Shown: in pieces, positions 36,205 to 44,263 of the stretch
How positions within the stretch are numbered: position 1 is the first letter of the stretch
Layout: each line of letters starts with the position of its first letter
Source of the DNA: an uncultured Marinobacter sp.
Lineage (GTDB): Bacteria; Pseudomonadota; Gammaproteobacteria; Pseudomonadales; Oleiphilaceae
Length of the DNA: 64,000 nucleotides
Assembly (NCBI RefSeq): GCF_946886895.1
Contig: NZ_CAMPJO010000002.1
Coordinates: 124,001 to 188,000 of the forward strand
Reading direction: 5' to 3'
Notes under the pieces: model-generated
The model's input: only the letters and a program-made list of their open reading frames with translations
Told to the model about the DNA's origin: nothing
Database searches by the model: none
Program-made: the position numbers and the translations under genes

Positions 36205-37590
36205 TCAGAGATTGGCTTCGGCAAACTCCGCCAGCACCGAGCGCGGAACCCCCTGCAGATGAATGTGGCCACCGTGCCGGAAGCCCTTGAAGCGCTCGGT
36301 CATGTAGGTCAGGCCGGAACTCAGGGCGCTGAGGTAGGGCGTATCGATCTGCGCCAGGTTGCCCAGGCAGATCACCTTGGAGCCGTTGCCGGCCCGGGTA
36401 ATGATGGTCTTGATCTGGTGCGGGGTCAGGTTCTGGGACTCGTCGATGATAATCAGGCTGTGCTGGAAGCTGCGGCCACGGATGTAGTTCATGGACTTGA
36501 AGTGCAGGGGCACCTTGCTGAGGATGTAATCCACGCTGGCGGTCATGTTCTCGTCGTCCTCGTGCAGCGCTTCCAGGTTGTCGACGATGGCGCCCAGCCA
36601 GGGCTCCATTTTCTCCGCTTCGGTGCCGGGCAGGAAGCCGATATCCTCATCCAGACCCTGGGTGGAACGGGTGGCAATGATGCGCTTGTACAGCTTGCTG
36701 GCGACGGTCATCTCGATGCAGGCGGCCAGGGCCAGGATGGTTTTACCGGAACCGGCGGAGCCGGTCAGGTTGACCAGGTGGGTGTCCGGATCGAGCAGCA
36801 GATTCAGCGCCAGGGCCTGGTATATATCTCGGGGGACCAGCCCCCAGACCTCTTCATTCATCAGATCGTTCTGGTGCAGGTCCTGGATCACCAACTGGTC
36901 GTCGCTCAGGTCCACCACCTTGCCGACGAAGCCCATTTCGTCCACCACAAACTCGTTGATATTCAGCCGGGCCAGGTCACCTTCCCGCTTCAGAATATGT
37001 TCGGTGACACCTTCGCGCTGGACGGTTTCTACTTTGGCGATGTTGTCCCAGAAGGACTTGGGGAACTCCTTGTAGCCCTTGGGCAGCAGATCAATGTCGT
37101 CCAAAAGCTGATCGTTGTGGTAATCCTGGGCCTCAACACCAAACCCCCGGGCCTTCAGGCGCATGTTGATGTCTTTACTGACCAGGATAATATCGCGGGA
37201 CTTGTGCCGGTTCTGAAGGGCCGCCAGGGTGTTGATAATCTTGTTGTCGTTCAGGTGTTCCGGCAACGAATGGTTGCCGCTGTCGCCGGTACTCATCAGG
37301 ATCGACAGGGTCCCGAGGGGCGCGGCTTTTTTGCCACGAACAATCGGGACGCCTTTCTCAATGTCCTTCGGGCTGGCGTCGCCCAGCAGTTTGTCGATGT
37401 TGCGGATGGCCTGACGGCAGTCGGCGGCCACGGCCTGCTTGCCGGACTTGAGGCTGTCGAGCTCTTCCAGGACCGTCATCGGAATGATGACATCGTGTTC
37501 TTCGAAATTGAGGAGGGCGTTCGGGTCGTGAATCAGGACGTTGGTGTCGAGGACGTACATTTTACGGCGAGCTTGCGGTGCTCTGGGCAT
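36205..37590 (-). CDS. PIN-PhoH family ATPase (PhoH2/YlaK type)
   Basis: A 461-residue cytoplasmic protein joining an N-terminal PIN nuclease-like domain (MYVLDTNVLIHDPNALLNFEEHDVIIP) to a PhoH-type RNA helicase-like ATPase. Walker A is GSAGSGKTILA near residue 285 and Walker B is HSLIIIDESQNLTP near residue 385. Proteins of this architecture unwind and cut RNA in mycobacteria; the role in proteobacteria is not settled. I kept the ATG at 37590, which has AGAGGT upstream, over the internal ATG at 37560. It is convergent with dctD and follows the CBS gene by 24 bp on the same strand. Confidence 0.9.
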   Translation of the reverse strand: MPRAPQARRKMYVLDTNVLIHDPNALLNFEEHDVIIPMTVLEELDSLKSGKQAVAADCRQAIRNIDKLLGDASPKDIEKGVPIVRGKKAAPLGTLSILMSTGDSGNHSLPEHLNDNKIINTLAALQNRHKSRDIILVSKDINMRLKARGFGVEAQDYHNDQLLDDIDLLPKGYKEFPKSFWDNIAKVETVQREGVTEHILKREGDLARLNINEFVVDEMGFVGKVVDLSDDQLVIQDLHQNDLMNEEVWGLVPRDIYQALALNLLLDPDTHLVNLTGSAGSGKTILALAACIEMTVASKLYKRIIATRSTQGLDEDIGFLPGTEAEKMEPWLGAIVDNLEALHEDDENMTASVDYILSKVPLHFKSMNYIRGRSFQHSLIIIDESQNLTPHQIKTIITRAGNGSKVICLGNLAQIDTPYLSALSSGLTYMTERFKGFRHGGHIHLQGVPRSVLAEFAEANL

Positions 37591-37614
37591 AGGTGGCGCT
37601 ACCTCTTTGGTGGC

Positions 37615-38106
37615 TCAGTCGTTACGGGCACAGCGTTGCGTGAGTTCCTTGTCCGAGATCAGCTTCAGCATATCGTAAGTGGTTATAATTCCGGTAATTT
37701 TTGACTCCCTGGTGACAAAGATACGGTGTAGGTGTTCGCGCATCATGATATGGGCAATGTCGCCCACCGGCGTCTGCTCGTCAACCGATAAAACACTGGG
37801 CGTCATAATATCCCGCACCTCCACCGGTACCCGGCCCATTTCCTCGAAAATCACCAGGCGCAGGTGTCGGGCTTCCTGCTGCTCTTCCGGTGTCAGCTGC
37901 TTGTCGGCGCCGGACCGGTGGCCGTTCCAGCGGAACTCGGTAATGTCCTTGAGGGTGGCAATGCCAACGATCTCACCGGTGTCGTCGGTGACCGGGCTGC
38001 CCGTGATTTCGTTGTCGGTCAGGAATCGGGCCAAGCGATCCATGGTCCAGGATTGGGGGACGGCTTTGATGCTGGGGGTCATGATCTCGTAAGCGAGAAC
38101 GGTCAT
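37615..38106 (-). CDS. Tandem CBS-domain protein
   Basis: A 163-residue stand-alone Bateman module. The first CBS domain covers about residues 8-60 (IMTPSIKAVPQSWTMDRLARFLTDNEITGSPVTD), the second residues 98-155 (DIMTPSVLSVDEQTPVGDIAHIMM). Such pairs bind adenine nucleotides and regulate partner proteins; no catalytic domain is attached. It lies just upstream of the PhoH-type gene with a 24-bp gap, so the two are probably co-transcribed. Confidence 0.88.
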   Translation of the reverse strand: MTVLAYEIMTPSIKAVPQSWTMDRLARFLTDNEITGSPVTDDTGEIVGIATLKDITEFRWNGHRSGADKQLTPEEQQEARHLRLVIFEEMGRVPVEVRDIMTPSVLSVDEQTPVGDIAHIMMREHLHRIFVTRESKITGIITTYDMLKLISDKELTQRCARND

Positions 38107-38173
38107 TGAGTCGGGCCTGTCTCTTGAATCCTTTTACCAAAGCTTAGTCCGTTACAGGGGATGCGTCATCCCG

Positions 38174-38908
38174 TCAGCGTTTCGGCGGACGCACATTTTC
38201 CAGCTCGCCGCCGGCGCCGTAAACCAGCTCGAAACCCTGATACCGGTCCTTGCGGGCGACACGCTCGAGCGCTTGCATGGAGCGAACGGGAATGTCCACC
38301 AGCAGGGTGTTCACCAGCCAACCGGGCAAGGAGCCGTTGGGGTCGGTGTGCTGAAGCCAGATCATCCGGGTTTTGTCGCCGTCGGGAATGAACCGGTAGA
38401 GGGTGTCGGACTGGTCAACACGAATATGGCCGGGGGTTTCTTTCCGCTGGTTGGGCGTGGCGTTCAAATCCATGACCACTTCACCGCTGGCCTGGTCACC
38501 CCGGGTACGGATACGCAGGACGTAGTCGCGGTCGGTCACCGGCCATGGCATATCGTTGACGGAATAGGCGTAGCGGTCGGCAAACGTGCCCTGGCCGAAC
38601 GCCCCGGATTCGATGCAGTTGTAGACCCACTCGACACAGGACTGCGGATTGACCATGACCGCCATCACGTTCTCGATGGGAACGTCGAGTTCGGTCACGG
38701 CCTTGAACGCCTGAAAGCTGGAGCCGGGCAACTCCATGGTGTACACACGTACGCCGTTGGCTTCCTTGCGCAGGCTCCAGGCGTCACTGGTTTCCGGTGG
38801 CAACTCCGCTCTGGCGGTCGAGACCGCCATGGCCGACACCAGCAGGGCACAGACAACAGCGCTGGCAAACGCGGCCAAACCCCAGCCTCGGGTGTTGGTC
38901 ATTCTCAT
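38174..38908 (-). CDS. Exported START-domain lipid-binding protein
   Basis: A 244-residue protein with a Sec signal peptide (residues 1-34, ending STARA) and a START/Bet v1-like ligand-binding domain. The domain includes RKEANGVRVYTMELPGSSFQAFKAV, PQSCVEWVYNCIES and the PWPVTDRDYVLRIR segment typical of the family. It should reside in the periplasm and bind a hydrophobic ligand. GGAAG lies upstream of the ATG. It is transcribed in the direction of the min operon but is separated from minE by a hairpin-rich 112-bp gap. Ligand unknown. Confidence 0.85.
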   Translation of the reverse strand: MRMTNTRGWGLAAFASAVVCALLVSAMAVSTARAELPPETSDAWSLRKEANGVRVYTMELPGSSFQAFKAVTELDVPIENVMAVMVNPQSCVEWVYNCIESGAFGQGTFADRYAYSVNDMPWPVTDRDYVLRIRTRGDQASGEVVMDLNATPNQRKETPGHIRVDQSDTLYRFIPDGDKTRMIWLQHTDPNGSLPGWLVNTLLVDIPVRSMQALERVARKDRYQGFELVYGAGGELENVRPPKR

Positions 38909-38973
38909 AGGATCAGACTTCCAGACGATGGTGCGCCGAGTCTAGCATGGGGTTGGCATCTCGCTGGCGGTGG

Positions 38974-39012
38974 AAGCGGGAGATTGTGAACCAGGTTCAC
39001 CCTTTCCCGCTT
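38974..39012 (-). terminator. Composite hairpin after minE
   Basis: AAGCGGGA (38974-38981) pairs with TCCCGCTT (39005-39012). Inside is the perfect palindrome GTGAACC-A-GGTTCAC (38986-39000). The structure starts 9 nt past the minE stop. It lacks a T-run, so intrinsic termination is uncertain; the inner palindrome could also be a protein-binding site for the START gene promoter. Confidence 0.5.
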
Positions 39013-39020
39013 CTCCGGGC

Positions 39021-39275
39021 TCACCGTTCGGGTAGGGTGACATTCAGCTCCAGCACTGAACAGCTCTCGTTGCGGTCCACTTCCACCTGAACCATGTCAT
39101 CGCTGATCTGAACGTACTTGCGAATCACTGCCAGCAGTTCCTGTTGCAACTGGGGCAGGTAATCCGGTTGATCACGCTGGCCACGCTCGTGGGCGACGAT
39201 GATCTGCAGACGCTCTTTGGCCACGCTGGCCGATCGGTTGCTTTTTTTGCCTTTGAAGTAATCCAGGAAACTCAT
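39021..39275 (-). CDS. minE: Cell division topological specificity factor MinE
   Basis: MinE stimulates the MinD ATPase and drives pole-to-pole Min oscillation, keeping the Z-ring at mid-cell. The 84-residue protein has the membrane-binding N terminus [17 protein letters not shown] and the MinD-contacting helix [19 protein letters not shown]-terminal dimerisation domain follows. It lies 3 bp downstream of minD in the usual minCDE order. Confidence 0.97.
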   Translation of the reverse strand: MSFLDYFKGKKSNRSASVAKERLQIIVAHERGQRDQPDYLPQLQQELLAVIRKYVQISDDMVQVEVDRNESCSVLELNVTLPER

Positions 39276-39278
39276 CCC

Positions 39279-40091
39279 TTAGCCTCCCTTGAACATCCGT
39301 GAGAAAAAGCCTTTCTTCTGGGCGGTCATGAAGCGGTGTTCCCGCTCCTCCCCCAGTAGCCGTGCGACCGCGTCGTCATAAGCCTGGCCGGCATCGCTGT
39401 CCTCTTCCAGAATAACCGGCACGCCCTGGTTGGACGCGTTCAGTACAATCTGGCTTTCCGGGATCACGCCCAGCAGCGGAATGGCAAGGATTTCCTCGAC
39501 GTCCGCCACTGACAGCATCTCGCCCCGCTCCACCCGTGAGGGGTTGTAACGGGTGAGCAGCAGGTGTTCCTTCACCGGGTCCTGGCTCATTTCGGCCCGT
39601 CGGGACTTACTCTGCAGAATGCCCAGGATGCGATCCGAGTCCCGTACCGAAGAAACTTCCGGGTTGGTGACCACCACGGCCTCGTCGGCGTAGTACAGGG
39701 CCATCATGGCGCCGTGCTCAATGCCGGCGGGGGAGTCGCAGACGATGTAGTCGAACGTTTCGGACAGTTCGTTAATGACTTTTTCAACGCCTTCCTTGGT
39801 CAGGGCTTCTTTTTCCCGGGTCTGGGACGCCGGGAGGATGTATAGCGTGTTGACCCGCTTGTCCCGGATGAGCGCCTGGTTCAGTGACGCTTCGCCCTGG
39901 ATCACGTTGACAAAGTCATACACCACGCGGCGCTCGCAGTTCATGATCAGATCAAGGTTGCGCAGGCCCACGTCAAAATCGATAACAACGGTTTTGTGGC
40001 CCCGCTTGGCGAGGCCGGTACTGATTGAAGCGCTGGTGGTGGTTTTACCAACGCCGCCTTTTCCTGAGGTAACGACAATGATTCTAGCCAA
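39279..40091 (-). CDS. minD: Septum site-determining ATPase MinD
   Basis: MinD is a ParA-like ATPase that carries MinC to the membrane. The 270-residue protein has the deviant Walker A SGKGGVGKTTTSAS at the N terminus, VIDFDVGLRNLDLIM and the DSPAGIEHGAM switch II. A C-terminal amphipathic membrane-targeting helix (KKGFFSRMFKGG) closes it. It lies between minC and minE on the minus strand. Confidence 0.98.
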   Translation of the reverse strand: MARIIVVTSGKGGVGKTTTSASISTGLAKRGHKTVVIDFDVGLRNLDLIMNCERRVVYDFVNVIQGEASLNQALIRDKRVNTLYILPASQTREKEALTKEGVEKVINELSETFDYIVCDSPAGIEHGAMMALYYADEAVVVTNPEVSSVRDSDRILGILQSKSRRAEMSQDPVKEHLLLTRYNPSRVERGEMLSVADVEEILAIPLLGVIPESQIVLNASNQGVPVILEEDSDAGQAYDDAVARLLGEEREHRFMTAQKKGFFSRMFKGG

Positions 40092-40168
40092 GGTTCTGTT
40101 CCTGTTTCTCGGTGGATTCGTCGTGTCTGCCGAATGATCCGGTCAAATTATTGTGTTCATTCCCAGTG

Positions 40169-40930
40169 TCAGGCCTTGTCCAGTGGCGTCACCACCAGCA
40201 GGTCGTCCCTGAGCTGGATCTGCACAGCGCTTTTCCAGCCATTGTCCTGAAGATCTTCGGAGATTTTATAGTGTCCGGCGATGGACACAAGCTCCGCCTC
40301 CAGGGACTGGCAAAATATTCGCGCGGATTCCGCACCGTGAATACCGGCCAGCGCCCGGCCCCGTAATGGGCCATAAACATGGATGTTGCCTGCCGCGAGC
40401 ACTTCGGCACCGGCCTGAACCGGCGCCAGGATGACCAGATCCCCCTCCGGGGCATGGATTTGCTGGCCGGAGCGGACGGGCTGGCTGATGATGCGGGCCG
40501 GGGGCGGATCATTTGGGCTGGCCGAAGGGGTCGGGGTGCCGGCGGGCTCTGCATCTCCAGTGGCGGGCTGGTCGGTTTCATGAGCCCGGTCTCTCTGGCC
40601 GCTGCCGGGCAGCAGCGCCAGGGCTGCGCCGCGGGCCAGCCGGCGCTGGTCTTCATTGCCGCCCCGCACGCCGATCACGTGGATGTGGTTGCGCCGGCAG
40701 GTACCGATGATTTTGAAGAAATCGAGTTCGCTGTCCAGCCCCTGGTATTTCTCCAGGCTGATGATCAGCGGGGTGTCCTTGAAGAATCCCGGCGCCTGGC
40801 TGATCTTGTCGCGCAGTACGTCCTCGAACTCACCGTCGTCGAAATAGTAGAGCTCCAGTGCGGTCATGGAGACGCTGGCGCTTTTCAGCTGAAAGCTCTG
40901 GGTTACTCCGGAGGCGGCCGCATCGTTCAT
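40169..40930 (-). CDS. minC: Septum formation inhibitor MinC
   Basis: MinC inhibits FtsZ polymerisation when carried to the membrane by MinD. The 253-residue protein has the N-terminal FtsZ-inhibiting domain (FQLKSASVSMTALELYYFDDGEFEDVL), a Pro/Ala-rich linker, and the C-terminal beta-helix with QPVRSGQQIHAPEGDLVILAPVQAGAEVLAAGNIHVYGPLRGRALAG. I chose the ATG at 40930 (MNDAAASG), which has AGGA upstream and overlaps the stop of the DUF1244 gene by 4 bp; the open frame extends to 40975. Confidence 0.95.
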   Translation of the reverse strand: MNDAAASGVTQSFQLKSASVSMTALELYYFDDGEFEDVLRDKISQAPGFFKDTPLIISLEKYQGLDSELDFFKIIGTCRRNHIHVIGVRGGNEDQRRLARGAALALLPGSGQRDRAHETDQPATGDAEPAGTPTPSASPNDPPPARIISQPVRSGQQIHAPEGDLVILAPVQAGAEVLAAGNIHVYGPLRGRALAGIHGAESARIFCQSLEAELVSIAGHYKISEDLQDNGWKSAVQIQLRDDLLVVTPLDKA

Positions 40931-41208
40931 GGATTGTGATCCTGCTTGGGACCCGTCTGGTGCTGTGCCTTCCATTCCTCGTAGGGCATGCCGTAGATTT
41001 CCTCCCGGGCCTGGGGATCGGAAATCTCGAATCCCCGTTCGTCAGCTTCGGCCCGATACCATTTGGACAGGCAGTTTCGGCAGAAACCGGCCAGGTTCAT
41101 CAGGTCGATGTTCTCCACCTCACTGTTGTCACGCAGGTGTTTGACCAGCCGGCGGAATGCGGCTGCTTCGATTTCAGTACGTTCGGACTCGGGAATAGGG
41201 TTGCTCAT
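40927..41208 (-). CDS. DUF1244 family protein
   Basis: A 93-residue protein matching the DUF1244 family, best seen in FRRLVKHLRDNSEVENIDLMNLAGFCRNCLSKWYR and the closing YGMPYEEWKAQHQT. The two Cys in FCRNCL are conserved and might bind metal. Function unknown. GAGG precedes the ATG, and its stop overlaps the minC ATG by 4 bp, so it is the first gene of a DUF1244-minC-minD-minE operon. Confidence 0.92.
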   Translation of the reverse strand: MSNPIPESERTEIEAAAFRRLVKHLRDNSEVENIDLMNLAGFCRNCLSKWYRAEADERGFEISDPQAREEIYGMPYEEWKAQHQTGPKQDHNP

Positions 41209-41283
41209 GGGGGCCTCGCAGTGGTTTGCACGCCGGTTATCGGGATTCCTGACATTCTCTGTATGTTAGCTTAAGATACAAGG

Positions 41284-41299
41284 CTGTATAAATGTACAG
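41284..41299. promoter_or_regulatory. LexA (SOS) box upstream of dinB
   Basis: CTGTATAAATGTACAG has both perfect ends of the gammaproteobacterial LexA consensus CTGT-N8-ACAG with an AT-rich core. It lies 24 bp upstream of the dinB start codon, so the polymerase should be induced by DNA damage. Confidence 0.9.
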
Positions 41300-41323
41300 A
41301 ATGTCGACGCGAGCTCCCGGATT

Positions 41324-42388
41324 ATGCCACAACGCAAGATCATCCACGTGGATTGTGACTGCTTCTACGCGGCCGTGGAAATGCGGGACGACCCGAGCCT
41401 GCGGGATGTGCCGCTGGCGGTCGGGGGTGACGGCGGCCGTGGCGTGGTGACAACGTGCAATTACCGGGCGCGCGCCTTCGGAGTCCGCTCAGCCATGCCG
41501 GGCAGTGAGGCCAGGCGTCTGTGCCCGGGCCTGGTGACGGTGCCGCCGGATATGGCCCGTTACCGGGCGGTCTCACAGCAGGTGATGGCGATTCTGCGGG
41601 AACTGACCGATCTGGTGGAACCGCTGTCCCTCGATGAAGCTTTTCTGGACGTGTCTGATGTTCCCGATCACAAAGGCAGTGCCACCCTGATGGCCCGCTA
41701 TCTCCGTGAGCGGGTTCGCCAGGAAGTCGGCATTACCATCTCCGCCGGCGTCGCCCCCAACAAATTTCTCGCCAAGATTGCCAGTGACTGGGAAAAGCCC
41801 GACGGGTTGTTTGTGATCCAGCCCGGGGATGTGGCGGAGTTTGTACGGGCATTACCCGTTGAGAAGCTCTTCGGCGTTGGGCAGGTGACGGCGTCGAAAC
41901 TGCACGCGCTGGGGGTTCAGACCTGCGGCGACATGCAGGCCCTTGGGGCGGAAGTACTGATTGACCGGTTCGGCAAGCAGGGGTACCGGCTGCATGAAAT
42001 GGCCCATGGCCGGGACGACCGGCCAGTGGTGGTGTCGCGGATTGCCAAATCGGTCAGTGTGGAGAGAACCTTCTCCCAGGACCTGCCGGATATGGCGGCC
42101 TGTGAGACGGTCATGGCATCGCTGGTGGCGGACCTGAACCTGCGGTTGTCCCGCAAGGCGCGCCAGAAGCCGATCCATAAACTGTTTATCAAGATCCGGT
42201 ACAGCGATTTTTCCACCCATACGCTGGAGCGGGTCCGGGAGCAGGTTCGGGAACCGGTTCTGGAGGATTACCTGCCACTACTGACCGAGCTGGTCACCAA
42301 CCGTGAACGGCCGGTCCGGCTGCTGGGGCTGGGCGTGCGCTTTCGGAACGACGATGCGCCGGTCACCCAACTGCGGCTGTTTGACTGA
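41324..42388 (+). CDS. dinB: DNA polymerase IV
   Basis: A Y-family translesion polymerase. The 354-residue protein has the palm motif [21 protein letters not shown], the catalytic [11 protein letters not shown] (Asp and Glu near residue 105), the [20 protein letters not shown] segment and two helix-hairpin-helix motifs ([20 protein letters not shown]). The product is complete and has a LexA box upstream. Its C terminus ends QLRLFD, a plausible beta-clamp-binding motif. It is convergent with the PAP2 gene, whose stop lies 2 bp away. Confidence 0.96.
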   Translation: MPQRKIIHVDCDCFYAAVEMRDDPSLRDVPLAVGGDGGRGVVTTCNYRARAFGVRSAMPGSEARRLCPGLVTVPPDMARYRAVSQQVMAILRELTDLVEPLSLDEAFLDVSDVPDHKGSATLMARYLRERVRQEVGITISAGVAPNKFLAKIASDWEKPDGLFVIQPGDVAEFVRALPVEKLFGVGQVTASKLHALGVQTCGDMQALGAEVLIDRFGKQGYRLHEMAHGRDDRPVVVSRIAKSVSVERTFSQDLPDMAACETVMASLVADLNLRLSRKARQKPIHKLFIKIRYSDFSTHTLERVREQVREPVLEDYLPLLTELVTNRERPVRLLGLGVRFRNDDAPVTQLRLFD

Positions 42389-42390
42389 CA

Positions 42391-42963
42391 TCAGCCCGCG
42401 AGCATGGCCAGTGCGGTGCCGTGGAACAGAGTGACGGAGAGGCCGCCGATCAGGCCACCGATGACCGCGCCGGCGGCGACGTCGCTGGGATAGTGAAGCC
42501 CGAGTACCACCCGGGAGGCCGCGACACTCAGCGTGAATGGCAGGATGACCAGGGCAAGCGTCGGCTCGGTCATGGCCAGCATGATCTGGAAGCACATGGC
42601 GTGCAGCGTGTGTCCCGAGGGAAAGCTGTAACGATCGAGCGGGGGCGTGGCGCAGTTTATGGACGGAAACGAAATGAACGGCCGCTCGCGGATCAGGTGT
42701 TTTTTCAGGAGCTTGTACGAGAGCGTGCAGGTGAGCCCGGTGATCGCCATCAGCAGTGCCAGCCCCGGCCCCTGATCTGGGGAGAGCAGGGGCAGTGAGA
42801 GAATCAGGGCATACCACAACCAGCCATCACCCAGGCGGCTGACCACCCGAAAATAATCCAGGACCGGGCGGAAGCGGACGCTGCGGTTGATCGACTGGCA
42901 GAAGGCAAACTCCCGCTGGTCGGCCAGTTCAAAGAAGCGGGACGCTTTGCTTGGCGATGGCAT
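42391..42963 (-). CDS. PAP2-family membrane phosphatase
   Basis: A 190-residue integral membrane phosphatase. The three PAP2 motifs are present: KKHLIRERP near residue 87, RYSFPSGHTLHAM near 111 and ASRVVLGLHYPSDVAAG near 153, with catalytic His in the last two. Such enzymes dephosphorylate phosphatidate, PGP or undecaprenyl-PP. Its start lies 35 bp inside the end of the glycosyltransferase gene, so the two are coupled. Together they could generate diacylglycerol and glycosylate it. The operon carries Pho-box-like repeats upstream. Confidence 0.9.
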   Translation of the reverse strand: MPSPSKASRFFELADQREFAFCQSINRSVRFRPVLDYFRVVSRLGDGWLWYALILSLPLLSPDQGPGLALLMAITGLTCTLSYKLLKKHLIRERPFISFPSINCATPPLDRYSFPSGHTLHAMCFQIMLAMTEPTLALVILPFTLSVAASRVVLGLHYPSDVAAGAVIGGLIGGLSVTLFHGTALAMLAG

Positions 42964-44149
42964 GATATTCCCCCTTGGCGGGCTGGCTGAGTATCAGATT
43001 TTCGAACTGTTCGACCTGCGTACCCCAGTTTTGTTCCAGGGCATCCAGTCGCGCCTGGGCCCGGACCCGGTTGAGCAGGCTGGGCTGGTCCGCGAGCCGG
43101 AGCGCGCTGTCGATAAACGTGTCGTTGCAGTCCAGGGGCGCGATCATGCCGTTTTCCTCGTGGCGGATGTGCTCCCCGGCGGCGGCGTCGTCAAATGCCA
43201 CCACGCCAAGTCCACTGGCCATGGCTTCCAGCACGACATTGCCGAAGGTGTCGGTCTTGCTGGGGAACAGGAACAGGTCGCCGGAGGCGTAATGGCGCGC
43301 CAGATCCTCCCCGCGTTGGGTGCCGCAGAAGATATAGTGCGGGTGCCGCTCGGCCAGTTGCCGGCGCAGGGGGCCATCCCCCACGAGGACAAACCGCGCC
43401 TGAGGGTGCAAGCCGCGAATCCTCTCAAAGCAGGCGACCGCCATGCGCAGGTTTTTTTCCGGTGCCAGCCGCCCTACGTAAAGCACGGCGCGCTCATTGG
43501 GTTGTAGCCCCCAGGCGGCTCGAAGCCCCGGATCCCGTTTGTGCGGCGTGAACCGGTTACAGTCAACACCGCGCCCCCAGAGGCCGGAGTGGGTAATGCC
43601 CATGGCCCGGACAGTTCGTTGCATGGACCGGGTGGGCACGAGGGTGATCGCGGTGCGGTTATGAAACCATCGGCCATACAGGCAGAGCAGTCGTTCCAGC
43701 GAACCGGCGCCATAGTACCGGCTGTAGTGATGAAAATTGGTATGGAAACCGGAACTCACGGGTACGCCCAGTCGCCGTGCCGCCGATACAGCGCTGACCC
43801 CCAGCGGGCCCTGGGTGGCAATGTAGATGGCATCCGGGCGGTCGGCCTGCCACAGGGCTTTCAGGGTTGCACTGCGCACCAGCCCGAGGCGAAGATCGGC
43901 GTAGCCGGGCAGGGGCAGGCCGGTGACCACATGTTCCTGGGTAAACAGGCCCTGTCCCGCCGCCGCCACCTTGCCTTCCGCCTCGTGCTGCTGGCGCGGC
44001 CGGATTACGGTGATGCGGTGCCCACGCTGCATCAGCCCCTGGCAGAGCTGTCTGAGGGTGTTGGCCACGCCATTGATTTCCGGCGGAAAAGTTTCGGAAA
44101 CAATGGTAATGTGTTGGGGACGCCGATTGGCCTGCATGGTCTCGGTCAC
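42929..44149 (-). CDS. GT4 family glycosyltransferase
   Basis: A 406-residue GT-B enzyme. The N-terminal acceptor domain reads ITIVSETFPPEINGVANTLRQLCQGLMQRGH and contains GVPVSSGFHTNFHHYSRYYG. The nucleotide-sugar domain has YVGRLAPEKNL, FVLVGDGPLRRQL, and the EX7E-type FPSKTDTFGNVVLEAMASGL. These patterns resemble bacterial alpha-mannosyl- or glucosyltransferases that act on diacylglycerol. I used the GTG at 44149 with AGGA upstream; an in-frame ATG lies at 44137. It overlaps the PAP2 gene and has candidate Pho boxes 48 nt upstream, which fits glycolipid synthesis during phosphate limitation. Acceptor and sugar are not proven. Confidence 0.85.
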   Translation of the reverse strand: MTETMQANRRPQHITIVSETFPPEINGVANTLRQLCQGLMQRGHRITVIRPRQQHEAEGKVAAAGQGLFTQEHVVTGLPLPGYADLRLGLVRSATLKALWQADRPDAIYIATQGPLGVSAVSAARRLGVPVSSGFHTNFHHYSRYYGAGSLERLLCLYGRWFHNRTAITLVPTRSMQRTVRAMGITHSGLWGRGVDCNRFTPHKRDPGLRAAWGLQPNERAVLYVGRLAPEKNLRMAVACFERIRGLHPQARFVLVGDGPLRRQLAERHPHYIFCGTQRGEDLARHYASGDLFLFPSKTDTFGNVVLEAMASGLGVVAFDDAAAGEHIRHEENGMIAPLDCNDTFIDSALRLADQPSLLNRVRAQARLDALEQNWGTQVEQFENLILSQPAKGEYHAIAKQSVPLL

Positions 44150-44197
44150 GGTGTTTCCTGTGGTTCCTCGGACATGCCTCCACTATGAAAAGTCGGC

Positions 44198-44226
44198 ATG
44201 ACAGTCAGGCGACAGTCCCGTGACAT
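44198..44226 (-). promoter_or_regulatory. Pho-box-like direct repeats upstream of the glycosyltransferase
   Basis: On the minus strand the sequence reads ATGTCAC-GGGA-CTGTCGC-CTGA-CTGTCAT: three 7-bp half-sites at an exact 11-bp period. The last is identical to the PhoB half-site CTGTCAT, the middle one matches at 5 of 7 and the first at 5 of 7. Ten bases downstream is CATAGT, a fair -10. The orientation is correct for the glycosyltransferase-PAP2 operon. Confidence 0.6.
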
Positions 44227-44263
44227 TCCCTTTACCCGTTCACCGAATCACATCGGAGACAGT

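Noticed and set aside
36259..37704. 481-codon open frame opposite the PIN-PhoH gene, and similar long frames opposite prs (1439-2263), the TPR gene (3923-4966), rimK (13914-14975) and the aldo/keto reductase (44240-45325)
   Set aside because: They are antisense shadows of well-supported genes in GC-rich DNA; composition is biased and no family features are seen.
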